From an uncultured Burkholderiaceae bacterium (GTDB lineage: Bacteria > Pseudomonadota > Gammaproteobacteria > Burkholderiales > Burkholderiaceae), in NCBI GenBank assembly GCA_937871985.1, contig CALMPB010000328.1, forward strand, positions 34,762 through 98,761: a stretch of DNA of 64,000 nucleotides, read 5' to 3'. Positions 6,992-16,139 of this stretch are shown in pieces; position 1 is the stretch's first letter, and each line of letters starts with the position of its first letter. The position numbers and the translations under genes are program-made. The notes under the pieces were generated by a model. It saw only the letters and a list, made by a program, of their open reading frames with translations, had not been told where the DNA came from and searched no databases.

Positions 6992-9241
6992 TTAGAAACC
7001 TATCGTCGCCGACAACATGACGATGCGGCCTGAACCAAGGAACAGGTAGCCGTCGGACACGTTGTTTGCCGAGCTCGAAGTCGCCCAGTAGGCCTTGTCG
7101 AACAGGTTTTCGACATTCAGGCGCAGTGTCAGGTCTTTGCCGGCCACCTTGGTTTTATAGCGCGCGCCGGCATCGAAGGTGGTGACCGAGGGCAGCTTGT
7201 ACTTGTTGCCTTGGTCGGCATATTGCGAGCCCGTATAGACCACCCGCGCGTTCAAGCCAAAGCCGGGAGTAAGCACGTTGTCCCAATCCACGCCCAGCGA
7301 GGCCTGCACATGCGGCACGCCCACGGCATCATTGCCTTCGTTGACGCCGCCCGCCATTTCGTCGAGCTTGCCGCGCATGAGCGTTACGCCGCCCAGTACG
7401 CGCACGTCTTTCGCCACCTCGCCGAATGCGTTGATTTCCAGGCCGCGGTTCACCTGCATGCCGTTTTCCGTGAGCGAATTGTTGAATACCGTGGCGCTGG
7501 GCCGCTTGATCTGGTACAGGCTTACCGTGGTGGCAAAGTTGCCCCAGTCGTATTTGGCGCCCACTTCGACCTGTTTGGTTTTCATCGGCGGCAGCGAAGC
7601 CGCCGTCGTCACCGACGGAGGCGTAGCCGACGCGCCTTGGGACAAGCCTTCGATGTAATTGGCGTAAAGCGACAGGTTGTCGAGAGGTTTCACGACCACG
7701 CCCACCACCGGCGTAACGGCGGATTCCTCGTACCCGGGGCCGTCCGGCGCGTTCGTGGGCGTGGGAAAGTAGACGTAGTTCTGCTGCTTGACCGACTGAT
7801 GGCGCGCGCCCAGGGTCAACTGTACACGGTCTTCCATGAAGGACAGCGTGTCGGCCAGGGCATAGCTGGTTAGCGTTGCCGAGGTGTACCTGCCCACGGG
7901 ATTCGATATCCCATCTACATTGTGGTAATCGCTGGGCGATGCGATGGAGTTGTACAGATTGTTGGGAATGGAGGCATAGCCCCAGGGAAACACAAAGCCG
8001 ATATCGGTATCGGTGGTCATGCGCGAATAGCTGGCGGAGACCTTGTGCTTGACCGCGCCGGTCGCAAATTTCGCGGTCAGGCCGGTTTCAAAGCTGGTGG
8101 TCTCGGGCTCGAATATCTGCCAGGCCGGAGTCGATACATACCCGCCATCCATGCCCGACAAGGTCGCATTGCCGGCCACCGCATCCATTTTGTGCTTGCG
8201 GTTGCCCAGGGCGGCATGCACGGTGATATTGTCGGTGATGTCTTGCTCGATGCGTCCCACGACCGACGTGTCGTGCAGGATGACGCGGCCATAGCCAGGA
8301 TAGTTCAGGCTGGTGTCCGACGGCGCGCTGGGCAGGCTGGCAAGCGTGGGGGATATCTGGAACTGGCGCACTTCGTTGTCGATCCGCTGCGACACGTGTA
8401 TGACATCCAGCGAAGCCCGCGTGCGCTCGCCGCGATAATCCAGCGCGATGGAAAACAGCCCTTCCTTGTCTTTCTGGTCGTCGATCGTCGTATCGCCATT
8501 GCGATATGCCCCATTGAAGCGGATGCCGAACTGGCCGCTGTCGCCAAAACGGCGCCCCAGATCGACATGCGTGCCGAATTGCGAATCGGACCAATAGCTG
8601 GCGGTCATACGTGCTATCGGCGTATCGGTGGCGCGCTTGGGCACGATATTGATGGCGCCGGCCACATTGCCGCCCGGAGCCATGCCGCTGAGCAAGGCCG
8701 AAGGGCCTTTCAGGATTTCCACGCTTTCAGCGATTTCCATCGGCACGCGGTAGTATGGCAGCACGCCGTACAGGCCGTTGAAAGCGGCGTCCTGACTGCT
8801 GAAACTCAGGCCGCGAATGGTGAAGTCCTCGTTGATGTTGGTGCGCCCGCTGCCCAGGCGCACCGAGGGGTCGACGGACACCAGGTCAGCCAGAGTGCGC
8901 GCCTGCTTGTCCTCGATCAATTGCGAAGTGTAGCTGTTCAGGTTGAACGGGGTGTCCATGAAGTCGGAAGCGCCCAACATGCCCAAACCGCCGCCCTGGG
9001 TGACTTGCCCGCCTGCATAAGGCGTTTGCGCCGGGGATTCCGCTATGCCCCGGACCGTCACCGCAGGCATGGTGGTGACTTCGGGCGCGGTCTGCGCGGA
9101 CTGGGCAGTCTGCGCATGGGCGCTTGCCAATGGCCACGCCATGCAGACGCACGCGGCGTGAAGGGCGACGGCAAGCGCGCTGGGGCGAGCGGAAAAGCGC
9201 TTTGCGCCTCGGCCATGTGCGAAGCTGGGGTAAGCATGCAT
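6992..9241 (-). CDS. TonB-dependent siderophore receptor
   Basis: Protein of 749 aa with a signal peptide (cleavage probably after ASAHA), a plug domain (DLVSVDPSVRLGSGRTNINEDFTIRGLSFSS and EILKGPSALLSGMAPGGNVAGAINIVPKRA), and a beta barrel ending in F (VMLSATIGF). There is no N-terminal secretin-like signalling domain, so it should not signal to a FecR protein. The substrate is probably a ferric siderophore. It leads the four-gene iron module reading down to 4691. Upstream (9242-9514) there is no gene; 9326-9340 is a weak Fur-box-like dyad. Confidence 0.92.
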   Translation of the reverse strand: MHAYPSFAHGRGAKRFSARPSALAVALHAACVCMAWPLASAHAQTAQSAQTAPEVTTMPAVTVRGIAESPAQTPYAGGQVTQGGGLGMLGASDFMDTPFNLNSYTSQLIEDKQARTLADLVSVDPSVRLGSGRTNINEDFTIRGLSFSSQDAAFNGLYGVLPYYRVPMEIAESVEILKGPSALLSGMAPGGNVAGAINIVPKRATDTPIARMTASYWSDSQFGTHVDLGRRFGDSGQFGIRFNGAYRNGDTTIDDQKDKEGLFSIALDYRGERTRASLDVIHVSQRIDNEVRQFQISPTLASLPSAPSDTSLNYPGYGRVILHDTSVVGRIEQDITDNITVHAALGNRKHKMDAVAGNATLSGMDGGYVSTPAWQIFEPETTSFETGLTAKFATGAVKHKVSASYSRMTTDTDIGFVFPWGYASIPNNLYNSIASPSDYHNVDGISNPVGRYTSATLTSYALADTLSFMEDRVQLTLGARHQSVKQQNYVYFPTPTNAPDGPGYEESAVTPVVGVVVKPLDNLSLYANYIEGLSQGASATPPSVTTAASLPPMKTKQVEVGAKYDWGNFATTVSLYQIKRPSATVFNNSLTENGMQVNRGLEINAFGEVAKDVRVLGGVTLMRGKLDEMAGGVNEGNDAVGVPHVQASLGVDWDNVLTPGFGLNARVVYTGSQYADQGNKYKLPSVTTFDAGARYKTKVAGKDLTLRLNVENLFDKAYWATSSSANNVSDGYLFLGSGRIVMLSATIGF

Positions 9242-9514
9242 GTTTTTGTCCCAATATCGATATGCATCAGCCTTGGAGGCAAGCTACATTCTTGCATCCA
9301 AGGCTGATTCTAATAAAACAAATACGAATAGTTCCTATTTATATATTACACGAAATTACATTCGCATCAAAGAACTGTTTTGCTTCAAGAAACCCGTGAT
9401 GCATCGGCATGCATAGCTACATAGCCACGATGACTGCGCAGGTTCCTTGCTTAGCTGCTTTATGCGAAGCGAACATTGCCGGGATGGACAAATACGAACC
9501 AGCCACATGCGAAC

Positions 9515-10717
9515 TCATGTGCGGCTCAAGCGCGCGTCGAGAATTGCCAATCCAAACGCGATCGCGCTGATTGCAACACCCACCCAACCCACCGCCGGCA
9601 GCCCATAGCCCAGGCCAATCGGCAAGCCGGCCAAAAGCGGCGCAAGAGTAAGGCCGGCCTGGAAGGCGGATGAATTCATTGCCCCCGCGAGTATTGGCGC
9701 TTCGGGTGCGATCACATAGACCCGGCCCCAAACGGCTGGGTTCAATAGAAAGCCCGCGACGCCAAGTACAAACACAAAAGCGACGGCTGCCTCCCAATGC
9801 GAGGCCAACAAGGCTATTCCGGTGGATGCGAACATCAGTCCAACGATCCCCGTAACAAGCGTGGCGAACGGATGTCGATCGGCGGTTCGACCGCCAACTG
9901 CCAGCCCGACGAACGCCCCGACACCAAATAGAGTCAGTACGGCTGGCAGCCAGCCAATAGACAACCCGCTTACATCGAGCAGCAACGCCCCTATATAAGC
10001 AAATGTGCCCATATACGCGGCCGTGGTTGCCGCTGTGGTGGCATACGCCGCCCAAATGGCGGGACGCTTTATGGCGTGCAATTCGATTGCGAGATCGGGC
10101 GCCACCGCGTTGCCGGGTAGCTTTTTGGGCAGAACCAGAAGGCCAATGGCCGCTGACGCTGCAGTAACGATCACAACAGCCCAGAATCCCCCACGCCAGC
10201 CAGTCAAATCACTGATGAAGGTCCCGGCGGGGCCTCCCAGTATCATGGCCGCGGTCAGACCGCTGACGACAACGGAAAGCGCTTTGGCGCGGCGACCAGG
10301 AGGTACGAGCTGCACGGCGGTCGCCGCCGCAACAGCCCAGAAGCAGGCATACGCCAAACCCATCGCAAAGCGAGCGGCAAGAATAAGCCAATAGTCTTGC
10401 ACAAGCAGGCTGAGCGCCGTCGCAACAATGAAGGCTGCCTGACTGGTGAAAAGAGCGCCACGATTGGACCAGCGCAACGTCAGGATGGCGAACGGCGGCC
10501 CTCCAATCAACGCGCCCACCGCGAACACGGAAATCAACGTACCCGCCATGGGCAACGTGATATGCAGGTCGGCCGCAATCATGGGAAGGATACCCCCCAT
10601 CAAGAATTCAGCGCTGCCCATTGCAAACAGACTAAGAGCGAGAAGATAAACCGCTGAAGGGATTAGCCCAGCACGTCCATTGGTATTGATGACGGTTTCT
10701 TGCATCTCAGCGCTCAT
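9515..10717 (-). CDS. MFS efflux transporter (AraJ/PbuE-type, 12 TM)
   Basis: Protein of 400 aa from ATG 10717 (MSAEMQETVINTNG), which overlaps the stop of the DUF2938 gene as ATGA. It has twelve hydrophobic segments and the DHA1-type motifs FLMGGILPMIAADLHITLPMAGTLIS and GPPFAILTLRWSNRGALF. Such carriers export drugs, sugars or purine analogues. The MerR gene next door suggests an inducible efflux response to a small molecule. A longer in-frame reading upstream of 10717 is only a shadow of the DUF2938 gene. Confidence 0.87.
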   Translation of the reverse strand: MSAEMQETVINTNGRAGLIPSAVYLLALSLFAMGSAEFLMGGILPMIAADLHITLPMAGTLISVFAVGALIGGPPFAILTLRWSNRGALFTSQAAFIVATALSLLVQDYWLILAARFAMGLAYACFWAVAAATAVQLVPPGRRAKALSVVVSGLTAAMILGGPAGTFISDLTGWRGGFWAVVIVTAASAAIGLLVLPKKLPGNAVAPDLAIELHAIKRPAIWAAYATTAATTAAYMGTFAYIGALLLDVSGLSIGWLPAVLTLFGVGAFVGLAVGGRTADRHPFATLVTGIVGLMFASTGIALLASHWEAAVAFVFVLGVAGFLLNPAVWGRVYVIAPEAPILAGAMNSSAFQAGLTLAPLLAGLPIGLGYGLPAVGWVGVAISAIAFGLAILDARLSRT

Positions 10718-11208
10718 GGCCACACCTGCTTGAAGATTACCGCCGACGCATAAAGCCCGCAGCCGAAAACCGCATGTGTCGCAAAGCTGCGCAAGCAGTT
10801 TCTTATGGGCGTTGGCGTGCGCGATGCCGCGATCCCTGCGCCCATCGCGGGCTGCATGACGAACAAGGGGATGACGACAGTCGCCACGCCCACCATCAGG
10901 GCAGGCCGCAAGCCTGGGCCGTGCAGCCATGCCGTGCCATACATACCTGCCAACAGTGCCGAGAACGCAACGCCGACCGCGTAGTGGACTACCCAGCCAA
11001 GCGGCGCCTCGCCACGTATCGGCGCGGCCTTGGCAATGCTGGCGTGCGCGAACCTGCCTCGAGACAGATGCCCGACCCACCGGCCAACCAATGCGTAATT
11101 GAGCATTGGGACGCCCAAGCCCTTCAGGATTGCCGCCCACACGTCCATCACAGCCGTCGCGCCGACCCCGACCAGAACTACCCTTGCAACTTCGCTTGTC
11201 GATACCAT
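10714..11208 (-). CDS. DUF2938 family membrane protein
   Basis: Protein of 164 aa with four hydrophobic segments, opening MVSTSEVARVVLVGVGATAVMDVWAAILKGLG and containing GWVVHYAVGVAFSALLAGMYG. It matches the DUF2938 family, whose function is not known. AAGGAG lies ahead of ATG 11208. It is the first gene of a two-gene operon with the MFS transporter, read from the MerR-type promoter at 11248-11278. Confidence 0.85.
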   Translation of the reverse strand: MVSTSEVARVVLVGVGATAVMDVWAAILKGLGVPMLNYALVGRWVGHLSRGRFAHASIAKAAPIRGEAPLGWVVHYAVGVAFSALLAGMYGTAWLHGPGLRPALMVGVATVVIPLFVMQPAMGAGIAASRTPTPIRNCLRSFATHAVFGCGLYASAVIFKQVWP

Positions 11209-11247
11209 GCCTGCTCCTTTCGATTGATGAATCCGCCAAGTACAGGT

Positions 11248-11278
11248 ATGGTAGAAGTTGAAGTCAACTTCAAGTCAA
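11248..11278 (-). promoter_or_regulatory. MerR-type promoter with 19-base spacer and operator
   Basis: On the minus strand, -35 TTGACT (11278-11273) and -10 TACCAT (11253-11248) are separated by 19 bases, the overlong spacing typical of MerR-activated promoters. The spacer contains a near-perfect palindrome with 7-base arms, TTGAAGT-CA-ACTTCAA (11258-11273). It lies between the divergent DUF2938-MFS operon and the MerR gene that starts at 11289. Confidence 0.75.
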
Positions 11279-11288
11279 GGGGTGGATC

Positions 11289-11747
11289 ATGGATATTTCA
11301 GAAGTCGCCCGGCGTACGGGCGTTCCGGCCTCCACGCTGCGGTTCTACGAGAAAAAAGGATTGATCTCGGCAAGCAGTCCCGCGGGTGAACGGCGGCGCT
11401 TTGCGCCCGAAGTGCTCGACCATCTGGCGCTGATCGCGCTCGGGCAGGCCGGAGGCCTTTCGCTGGACGAAATCCGCGCCATGCTCCCCCCTTCGGGCGC
11501 ACCGCAGGTGGACAGGCAAGTACTGATGGACAAAGCCGATGAAATCGATGCAACCATCAAGCGCCTGCGGGCCATGAGCGAAGGCTTGCGCCACGCCGCG
11601 GAATGCCCTGCCGCCAGCCATGCGCAATGCCCCACATTCCAGCGGCTGCTCAAGGTAGCCGCGGCCGGCAAGCTGAAGCAAGGCAGAACGACAAACCGTG
11701 CGGGATCGTCGAAAACCGTCAACGTGTCCCCACCGCCGGTCCGTTGA
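11289..11747 (+). CDS. MerR-family transcriptional regulator
   Basis: Protein of 152 aa. The N-terminus (MDISEVARRTGVPASTLRFYEKKGLIS) is the MerR helix-turn-helix and wing, followed by an antiparallel dimerisation helix. Two C-terminal cysteines (AECPAASHAQC) could form part of the sensor but do not match the CueR, ZntR or SoxR patterns. It should activate the divergent DUF2938-MFS operon from the overlapping promoter and bind over its own start region. Confidence 0.9.
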   Translation: MDISEVARRTGVPASTLRFYEKKGLISASSPAGERRRFAPEVLDHLALIALGQAGGLSLDEIRAMLPPSGAPQVDRQVLMDKADEIDATIKRLRAMSEGLRHAAECPAASHAQCPTFQRLLKVAAAGKLKQGRTTNRAGSSKTVNVSPPPVR

Positions 11748-11805
11748 ATTCGCGGTGGATATCGACGTAACGAATTGCAATAATCCAGGCTTTATTTATA
11801 ATTAA

Positions 11806-11820
11806 AAATAATTCTTATTT
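11806..11820. promoter_or_regulatory. Candidate Fur box upstream of the FecI-type sigma gene
   Basis: The AT-rich 15-mer at 11806-11820 (AAATAATTCTTATTT) matches the 7-1-7 Fur consensus TGATAATnATTATCA at 9 of 14 positions by eye. It lies 38 bases before the sigma gene, as expected for an iron-starvation sigma factor. Confidence 0.45.
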
Positions 11821-11857
11821 AGATTACTTAACGCAATATATCTGCGCCCGCAAAACC

Positions 11858-12433
11858 GTGTCGGATCAGGCATCCCATTCCAATGTCGAAACGCTCTACT
11901 GCGACCATCATGGATGGCTGCAGGGCTGGCTGCGCCGGCGACTGGGAAATTCATTCGACGCGGCCGACCTGGCCCATGATGCCTTCCTGCGCCTGATGCA
12001 AGCGCCGCGCCATTTCGACAGCGAGCTTGCGGCACGCGCCTACCTGCGCACCACGGCCAATAACCTGTGCGTCGATCTCTGGCGCCGCCGCCAGATCGAA
12101 CAGGCGTGGCTCGATGCGCTGAGCGCCCGGGCGGAAGCAGTCGCTCCCTCGGCCGAACACCAGGCCATCATCCTCGAGGCCCTGCAAGAAATCGACGTCA
12201 TGCTGCGCAGCCTGTCGGCCAATGTCGCCCGCGCCTTCATGCTGGCCATGGTCGGCGACATGACGCACAAGGAAGTGGCCAGGGAACTGGGCGTGTCCAC
12301 CCGTACGGTCACGACCTACGTAACGCAAGCCATGCTGCATTGCCTGCGCCTCGAAGCACGGCGGACGGCCGAAGAACTGCCCGCCGGCGCCCGCATGCCG
12401 CCCGCCGCCACGCCGGCTCCCAACATTCCCTGA
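11858..12433 (+). CDS. ECF sigma factor, FecI family
   Basis: Protein of 191 aa. Region 2 is DAADLAHDAFLRLMQAPRHF with YLRTTANNLCVDLWRR, and region 4 is MLAMVGDMTHKEVARELGVSTRTVTTYVTQAMLHC, both typical of FecI-type iron-starvation sigma factors. The start is GTG 11858 because no suitable in-frame ATG exists; the ribosome site is poor. It is followed by fecR- and fecA-like genes, forming a complete cell-surface signalling set. Iron control through the nearby Fur-like box is inferred. Confidence 0.9.
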   Translation: MSDQASHSNVETLYCDHHGWLQGWLRRRLGNSFDAADLAHDAFLRLMQAPRHFDSELAARAYLRTTANNLCVDLWRRRQIEQAWLDALSARAEAVAPSAEHQAIILEALQEIDVMLRSLSANVARAFMLAMVGDMTHKEVARELGVSTRTVTTYVTQAMLHCLRLEARRTAEELPAGARMPPAATPAPNIP

Positions 12434-12461
12434 TGCACCGCCCGTTCAAGACCATCGCGCC

Positions 12462-13484
12462 ATGAGCATTGCCGTCGTTCCTTCGCCTCCACCAGAACCG
12501 TCGCATCGCGCGCTGGAACAGGCGGCCGAATGGTTCGCGGTCTTCGGCTCCGGCGAAGCCACGGACGCCGACCGCAAACACTGGGGAGCCTGGCTGGCGG
12601 AATCGGCTGAACACCAGAACGCATGGCGCTACGTCGAACGTATCAGCCACCGCTTCGAGCCCATCAAGGCCAGCCCGGAAAAAAATACCGCCATCAATGC
12701 CTATCAGCAGGCGCGCACCGCACTGCAACGCCGCCGCCAGGCATTGCTGGGCCTGGGCGCCTTGGCCGGCACCGGCTTGTTCGGCTGGGCCATGTGGCGC
12801 CACACGGCACTGCCCGAGCTCACCCTGGCCTGGGCGGCCGACTACCGGACAGGCACCGGCGAAATACGCGACATCACCCTGTCCGACGGCTCGACCGTCT
12901 GGCTCAACACCGCCAGCGCCTTCAACCAGGACTACCGGCCGGATCAGCGCCGGCTGCATCTGGTCAGAGGCGAGATTCTCGTCGACACCGCAGCCGATCC
13001 GCTGGGCCGGCCCTTCTACGTCGAAACACCGCAAGGCCGCCTGCAAGCGCTGGGCACGCGGTTCACCGTGCGCCTGGACGCCCACGAAACCTTTGTGGCC
13101 GTCTACCAAGGCGCCGTCGCGGTCAGCACCGCTGCCGGCGCCGCGCGCACAGTCCAGGCAGGCCAGCAAACCCGCTTCACCCGCGACACCCTGGCCGCGC
13201 CGGAGGCTGCCGATCCGGCCCGCGAAGCCTGGACGCGCGGCCTGCTCGTTGCACGCGACACGCCGCTGGCCGACGTGGTGCGGGAGCTGCGGCGCTACTA
13301 CCACGGCCACCTGGGCCTGGCGCCCGAATTGAACGACCTGCGCGTCTTCGGCGGCTACCCGATCGGCAATCCCGATCAGGCGCTGGCTTTGCTCGAATCC
13401 GCCCTGCCCATCCGCGTCAAACGCACTTTGCCGTGGTGGACCAGCATCGAGCCCCGCGACGAAGCGGCAGCCGCCAATCGCTGA
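12462..13484 (+). CDS. FecR-family anti-sigma/sigma regulator
   Basis: Protein of 340 aa. The cytoplasmic N-terminus has the DUF4880-like pattern (ALEQAAEWFAVFGSGEATDADRKHWGAWLAESAEHQNAW), then one membrane helix (about 94-112, LLGLGALAGTGLFGWAMW), then the periplasmic FecR domain (DITLSDGSTVWLNTASAFNQDY, LVRGEILVDTA). It passes the signal from the receptor's N-terminal domain to the sigma factor. It lies 28 bases after the sigma gene and before the receptor. Confidence 0.92.
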   Translation: MSIAVVPSPPPEPSHRALEQAAEWFAVFGSGEATDADRKHWGAWLAESAEHQNAWRYVERISHRFEPIKASPEKNTAINAYQQARTALQRRRQALLGLGALAGTGLFGWAMWRHTALPELTLAWAADYRTGTGEIRDITLSDGSTVWLNTASAFNQDYRPDQRRLHLVRGEILVDTAADPLGRPFYVETPQGRLQALGTRFTVRLDAHETFVAVYQGAVAVSTAAGAARTVQAGQQTRFTRDTLAAPEAADPAREAWTRGLLVARDTPLADVVRELRRYYHGHLGLAPELNDLRVFGGYPIGNPDQALALLESALPIRVKRTLPWWTSIEPRDEAAAANR

Positions 13485-13627
13485 TTTCAAAATTTTTTTC
13501 CGAAAGTACTTCCACATTTTGGCCGCTCGTTCGTATTACGTGATGAAAGATCACCCATCGCCGTCCGACAGGCTTTGCGGTCTCGGTCTGTTTCATCAAT
13601 CATTCAGCACGAGGAAGTACGTTCGCC

Positions 13628-16138
13628 ATGCATTGTCAGCCATTCCATGCCGCACCCGCGACAGCGGCCATCGTTCCCGTCAAATCCCGCCGACCGGCGG
13701 ATAAAGAGCTTCGCTCTTCCCTATTCGCCGCAACCCTGCAACTGGCCATGGCCAGCGGATTGCTGGCCGCATGGCTGCCGGGGGCTCAGGCGCAGGCCAC
13801 GGCGGGACAAGCGCGGCAGGTTTCCGCCATGCGCACCTACAACATCCCCGCGGGACCGCTCGACGCGGCGCTGGCGCGCTTCGTCACGGAGTCCGGCGTG
13901 CCGCTGGGGGCAGCGCAGACGCTCGTCCAGGGCAGGCAAAGCCCTGGGGTGCAGGGCACTTTCAGCACGCAAGCCGCTCTTGATGCCTTGCTGGCCGGGA
14001 CGGGGCTGGCGGCAACACACGAGGCCGGGGGAACCTATGTCCTGCGCGAACTTTCCAATGCAAACCAGGTGGCGACGCTGGCGTCTGTGACGGTACATGG
14101 AAACTCGGAAACGACGGAAGGAACCGGGGCTTACATCACGGGCGTCACCTCGGCCGCGACCGGCTTGAAACTGTCCCCACGCGACACGCCGCAATCCGTG
14201 ACCGTGGTAACTCGCCAGCGCATCGATGATCAGGGATTGCAGGATGTGGGCAATATCCTGCAAAACACGACGGGGATCGCCACACTGCAGCTCGACAGCG
14301 AACGCACGACGTTTTCTTCCAGAGGCTTCTACATCAACGACCTCCAGTACGACGGCTTCTCCACCTATTACAAGAGCAATTATGCGGCCGGCGAATCGGA
14401 ACTGGATTCGATCATCTATGACCGCATCGAGGTAGTGCGCGGCGCGACCGGCCTGCTTACGGGGGCGGGCGAGCCGTCCGCCTCGGTCAACCTGGTGCGC
14501 AAGCGCGCCGACAGCAAGACGTTCAAGGGCGAAGCCACGGTCAGCGCCGGGTCGTGGGACAACTATCGCGGCACGCTGGATCTGTCCACACCCATCACCG
14601 AGGACGGCCGCATCCGCGCCCGCCTGGTTGCCGCGCATGAAGACAAGAAAGCGTTTTTCGACCGCTACCAACGCAAGCGCAGCGTCTTCTACGGCACCAT
14701 CGACGCCGACCTGACTTCGGCCACCACCTTGAGCCTGGGCGGCAGTTACCAGAAAAGCGATGCCAACGGCCTGACCTATGGCGGCGTGCCGCTCTGGTAC
14801 AGCGACGGCGGCGCTACCCATTTCAATCGCTCGTTCACCGTGGCGCCAAAATGGAACTGGGAGGAGGTGGAGGTTCAAAACCTTTTCGCCAATCTCGAGC
14901 ACCGCTTCAGCAACGGCTGGAATGCGAATTTGCGCCTGATGCATAGCCGCAGCGATGTCGACAACACGCGATTGTTCGTCTGGGGGTTCCCCGACCAGGG
15001 AACCGGCCTGATCAACGATGAACCATCGAGAGTGCGGTTTCCCGGGTATCGAGAGCAAAACAGCATCGACGCCAGGGTCTCCGGCCCCATCACGCTGTTT
15101 GGCCGCAAGCACGAAGTCGTTCTGGGCCTGAACCGCACCGACCACAAGTACTCGTTCGACTGGATAGGCGCGAGCACGCCCTGGAACGGCCCCCTGAGCG
15201 TATACGATTTCGGCTCCGTGCCGGAACCCGAGTGGGACTACGCGGGACAGGAGCTTTCCGAACGCAACCACACCAGGCAATCCGCCGCTTACGGTGCGTT
15301 GCGATTGTCCCTTGCCGACAATCTCACGCTGATTCTGGGAGGACGCTATACCCAATACTACCGGGAAGGTGCAGGCTGGGCGTCGTCCGCGCAATACGAA
15401 TACCGCGACCACAAATTCGTTCCTTACGCAGGGGTGGTCTTCGACCTGACGCCGACCTATTCGCTCTACGCCAGCTACACCGACATTTTCAATTTCCAGG
15501 ATGAGCGCGACCGCAACGGCAACTGGCTGGCGCCCGTTACCGGCAAAGCCTACGAGGCCGGCATCAAGGGCGAATTTCTGGAAAACAAGCTGAACGCCTC
15601 GCTTGCCGTGTTCCGTATCGAGCAGGACAACCTGGCCCAGCAGGACGTCGGCCATTTCGTGCCGGGCACGACGACATCGGCCTACTATGCCGCGGAAGGT
15701 GCGACTTCGCGCGGGGTCGAATTCGAGCTGTCCGGCGAGGCGGCACGCGGCTGGCAGGTTTTCTTCGGCGCCACCCAGTTCGCCGCCCGGGATGCTTCGG
15801 GCAAGGACGTCAATACAGAGCTGCCGCGAACGCTGCTGCGCTTGTTCACCACGTATCAACTGCCGGGCGCCTGGAACAAGTTGACGGTCGGCGGCGGCGT
15901 GAACTGGCAAAGCCGCGTCTACTACGATGGCGTCGGCCCCAATGGGGAGCGCCAGGAACAAAGCGCCTACGCCGTCGCCAACCTGATGGCGCGCTACCAG
16001 TTCACTCCGCAATTGTCCGCTCAACTGAATGTGAACAATGTGTTCGACAAAAAATACCAGCGCGCCGTGAACTGGTACGGCCAAGGCATATGGGGAACAC
16101 CGGCGGAGGTGATGCTTACGGTTCGCTATAAATTCTGA
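13628..16138 (+). CDS. TonB-dependent siderophore receptor with signalling domain (FecA/FpvA type)
   Basis: Protein of 836 aa. A signal peptide ending near GAQAQA is followed by a secretin/TonB short N-terminal (STN) domain, MRTYNIPAGPLDAALARFVTESGVPL to about residue 140. Next come the plug (DTPQSVTVVTRQRIDDQGL, IEVVRGATGLLTGAGEPSASVNLVRKRA) and the barrel ending MLTVRYKF. The STN domain shows that it can signal through the FecR protein upstream. The plug resembles FpvA/FhuE-type ferric siderophore receptors; the ligand is unknown. Its stop is 2 bases from the stop of the convergent EamA gene. Confidence 0.93.
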   Translation: MHCQPFHAAPATAAIVPVKSRRPADKELRSSLFAATLQLAMASGLLAAWLPGAQAQATAGQARQVSAMRTYNIPAGPLDAALARFVTESGVPLGAAQTLVQGRQSPGVQGTFSTQAALDALLAGTGLAATHEAGGTYVLRELSNANQVATLASVTVHGNSETTEGTGAYITGVTSAATGLKLSPRDTPQSVTVVTRQRIDDQGLQDVGNILQNTTGIATLQLDSERTTFSSRGFYINDLQYDGFSTYYKSNYAAGESELDSIIYDRIEVVRGATGLLTGAGEPSASVNLVRKRADSKTFKGEATVSAGSWDNYRGTLDLSTPITEDGRIRARLVAAHEDKKAFFDRYQRKRSVFYGTIDADLTSATTLSLGGSYQKSDANGLTYGGVPLWYSDGGATHFNRSFTVAPKWNWEEVEVQNLFANLEHRFSNGWNANLRLMHSRSDVDNTRLFVWGFPDQGTGLINDEPSRVRFPGYREQNSIDARVSGPITLFGRKHEVVLGLNRTDHKYSFDWIGASTPWNGPLSVYDFGSVPEPEWDYAGQELSERNHTRQSAAYGALRLSLADNLTLILGGRYTQYYREGAGWASSAQYEYRDHKFVPYAGVVFDLTPTYSLYASYTDIFNFQDERDRNGNWLAPVTGKAYEAGIKGEFLENKLNASLAVFRIEQDNLAQQDVGHFVPGTTTSAYYAAEGATSRGVEFELSGEAARGWQVFFGATQFAARDASGKDVNTELPRTLLRLFTTYQLPGAWNKLTVGGGVNWQSRVYYDGVGPNGERQEQSAYAVANLMARYQFTPQLSAQLNVNNVFDKKYQRAVNWYGQGIWGTPAEVMLTVRYKF

Positions 16139-16139
16139 C

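Noticed and set aside
4667..7033. Long plus-strand reading frame (788 codons) opposite the PNPOx and PepSY genes
   Set aside because: It is antisense to clearly recognisable genes, is rich in R, H, G and Q as expected from the complement of GC-rich code, and shows no domain.
9326..9340. Fur box before the first TonB receptor
   Set aside because: It matches about half of the consensus positions, too weak to list as a site on its own.
10718..11239. N-terminal extension of the MFS transporter frame
   Set aside because: The extension is an out-of-frame reading of the DUF2938 gene; the real start is the ATGA overlap at 10717.
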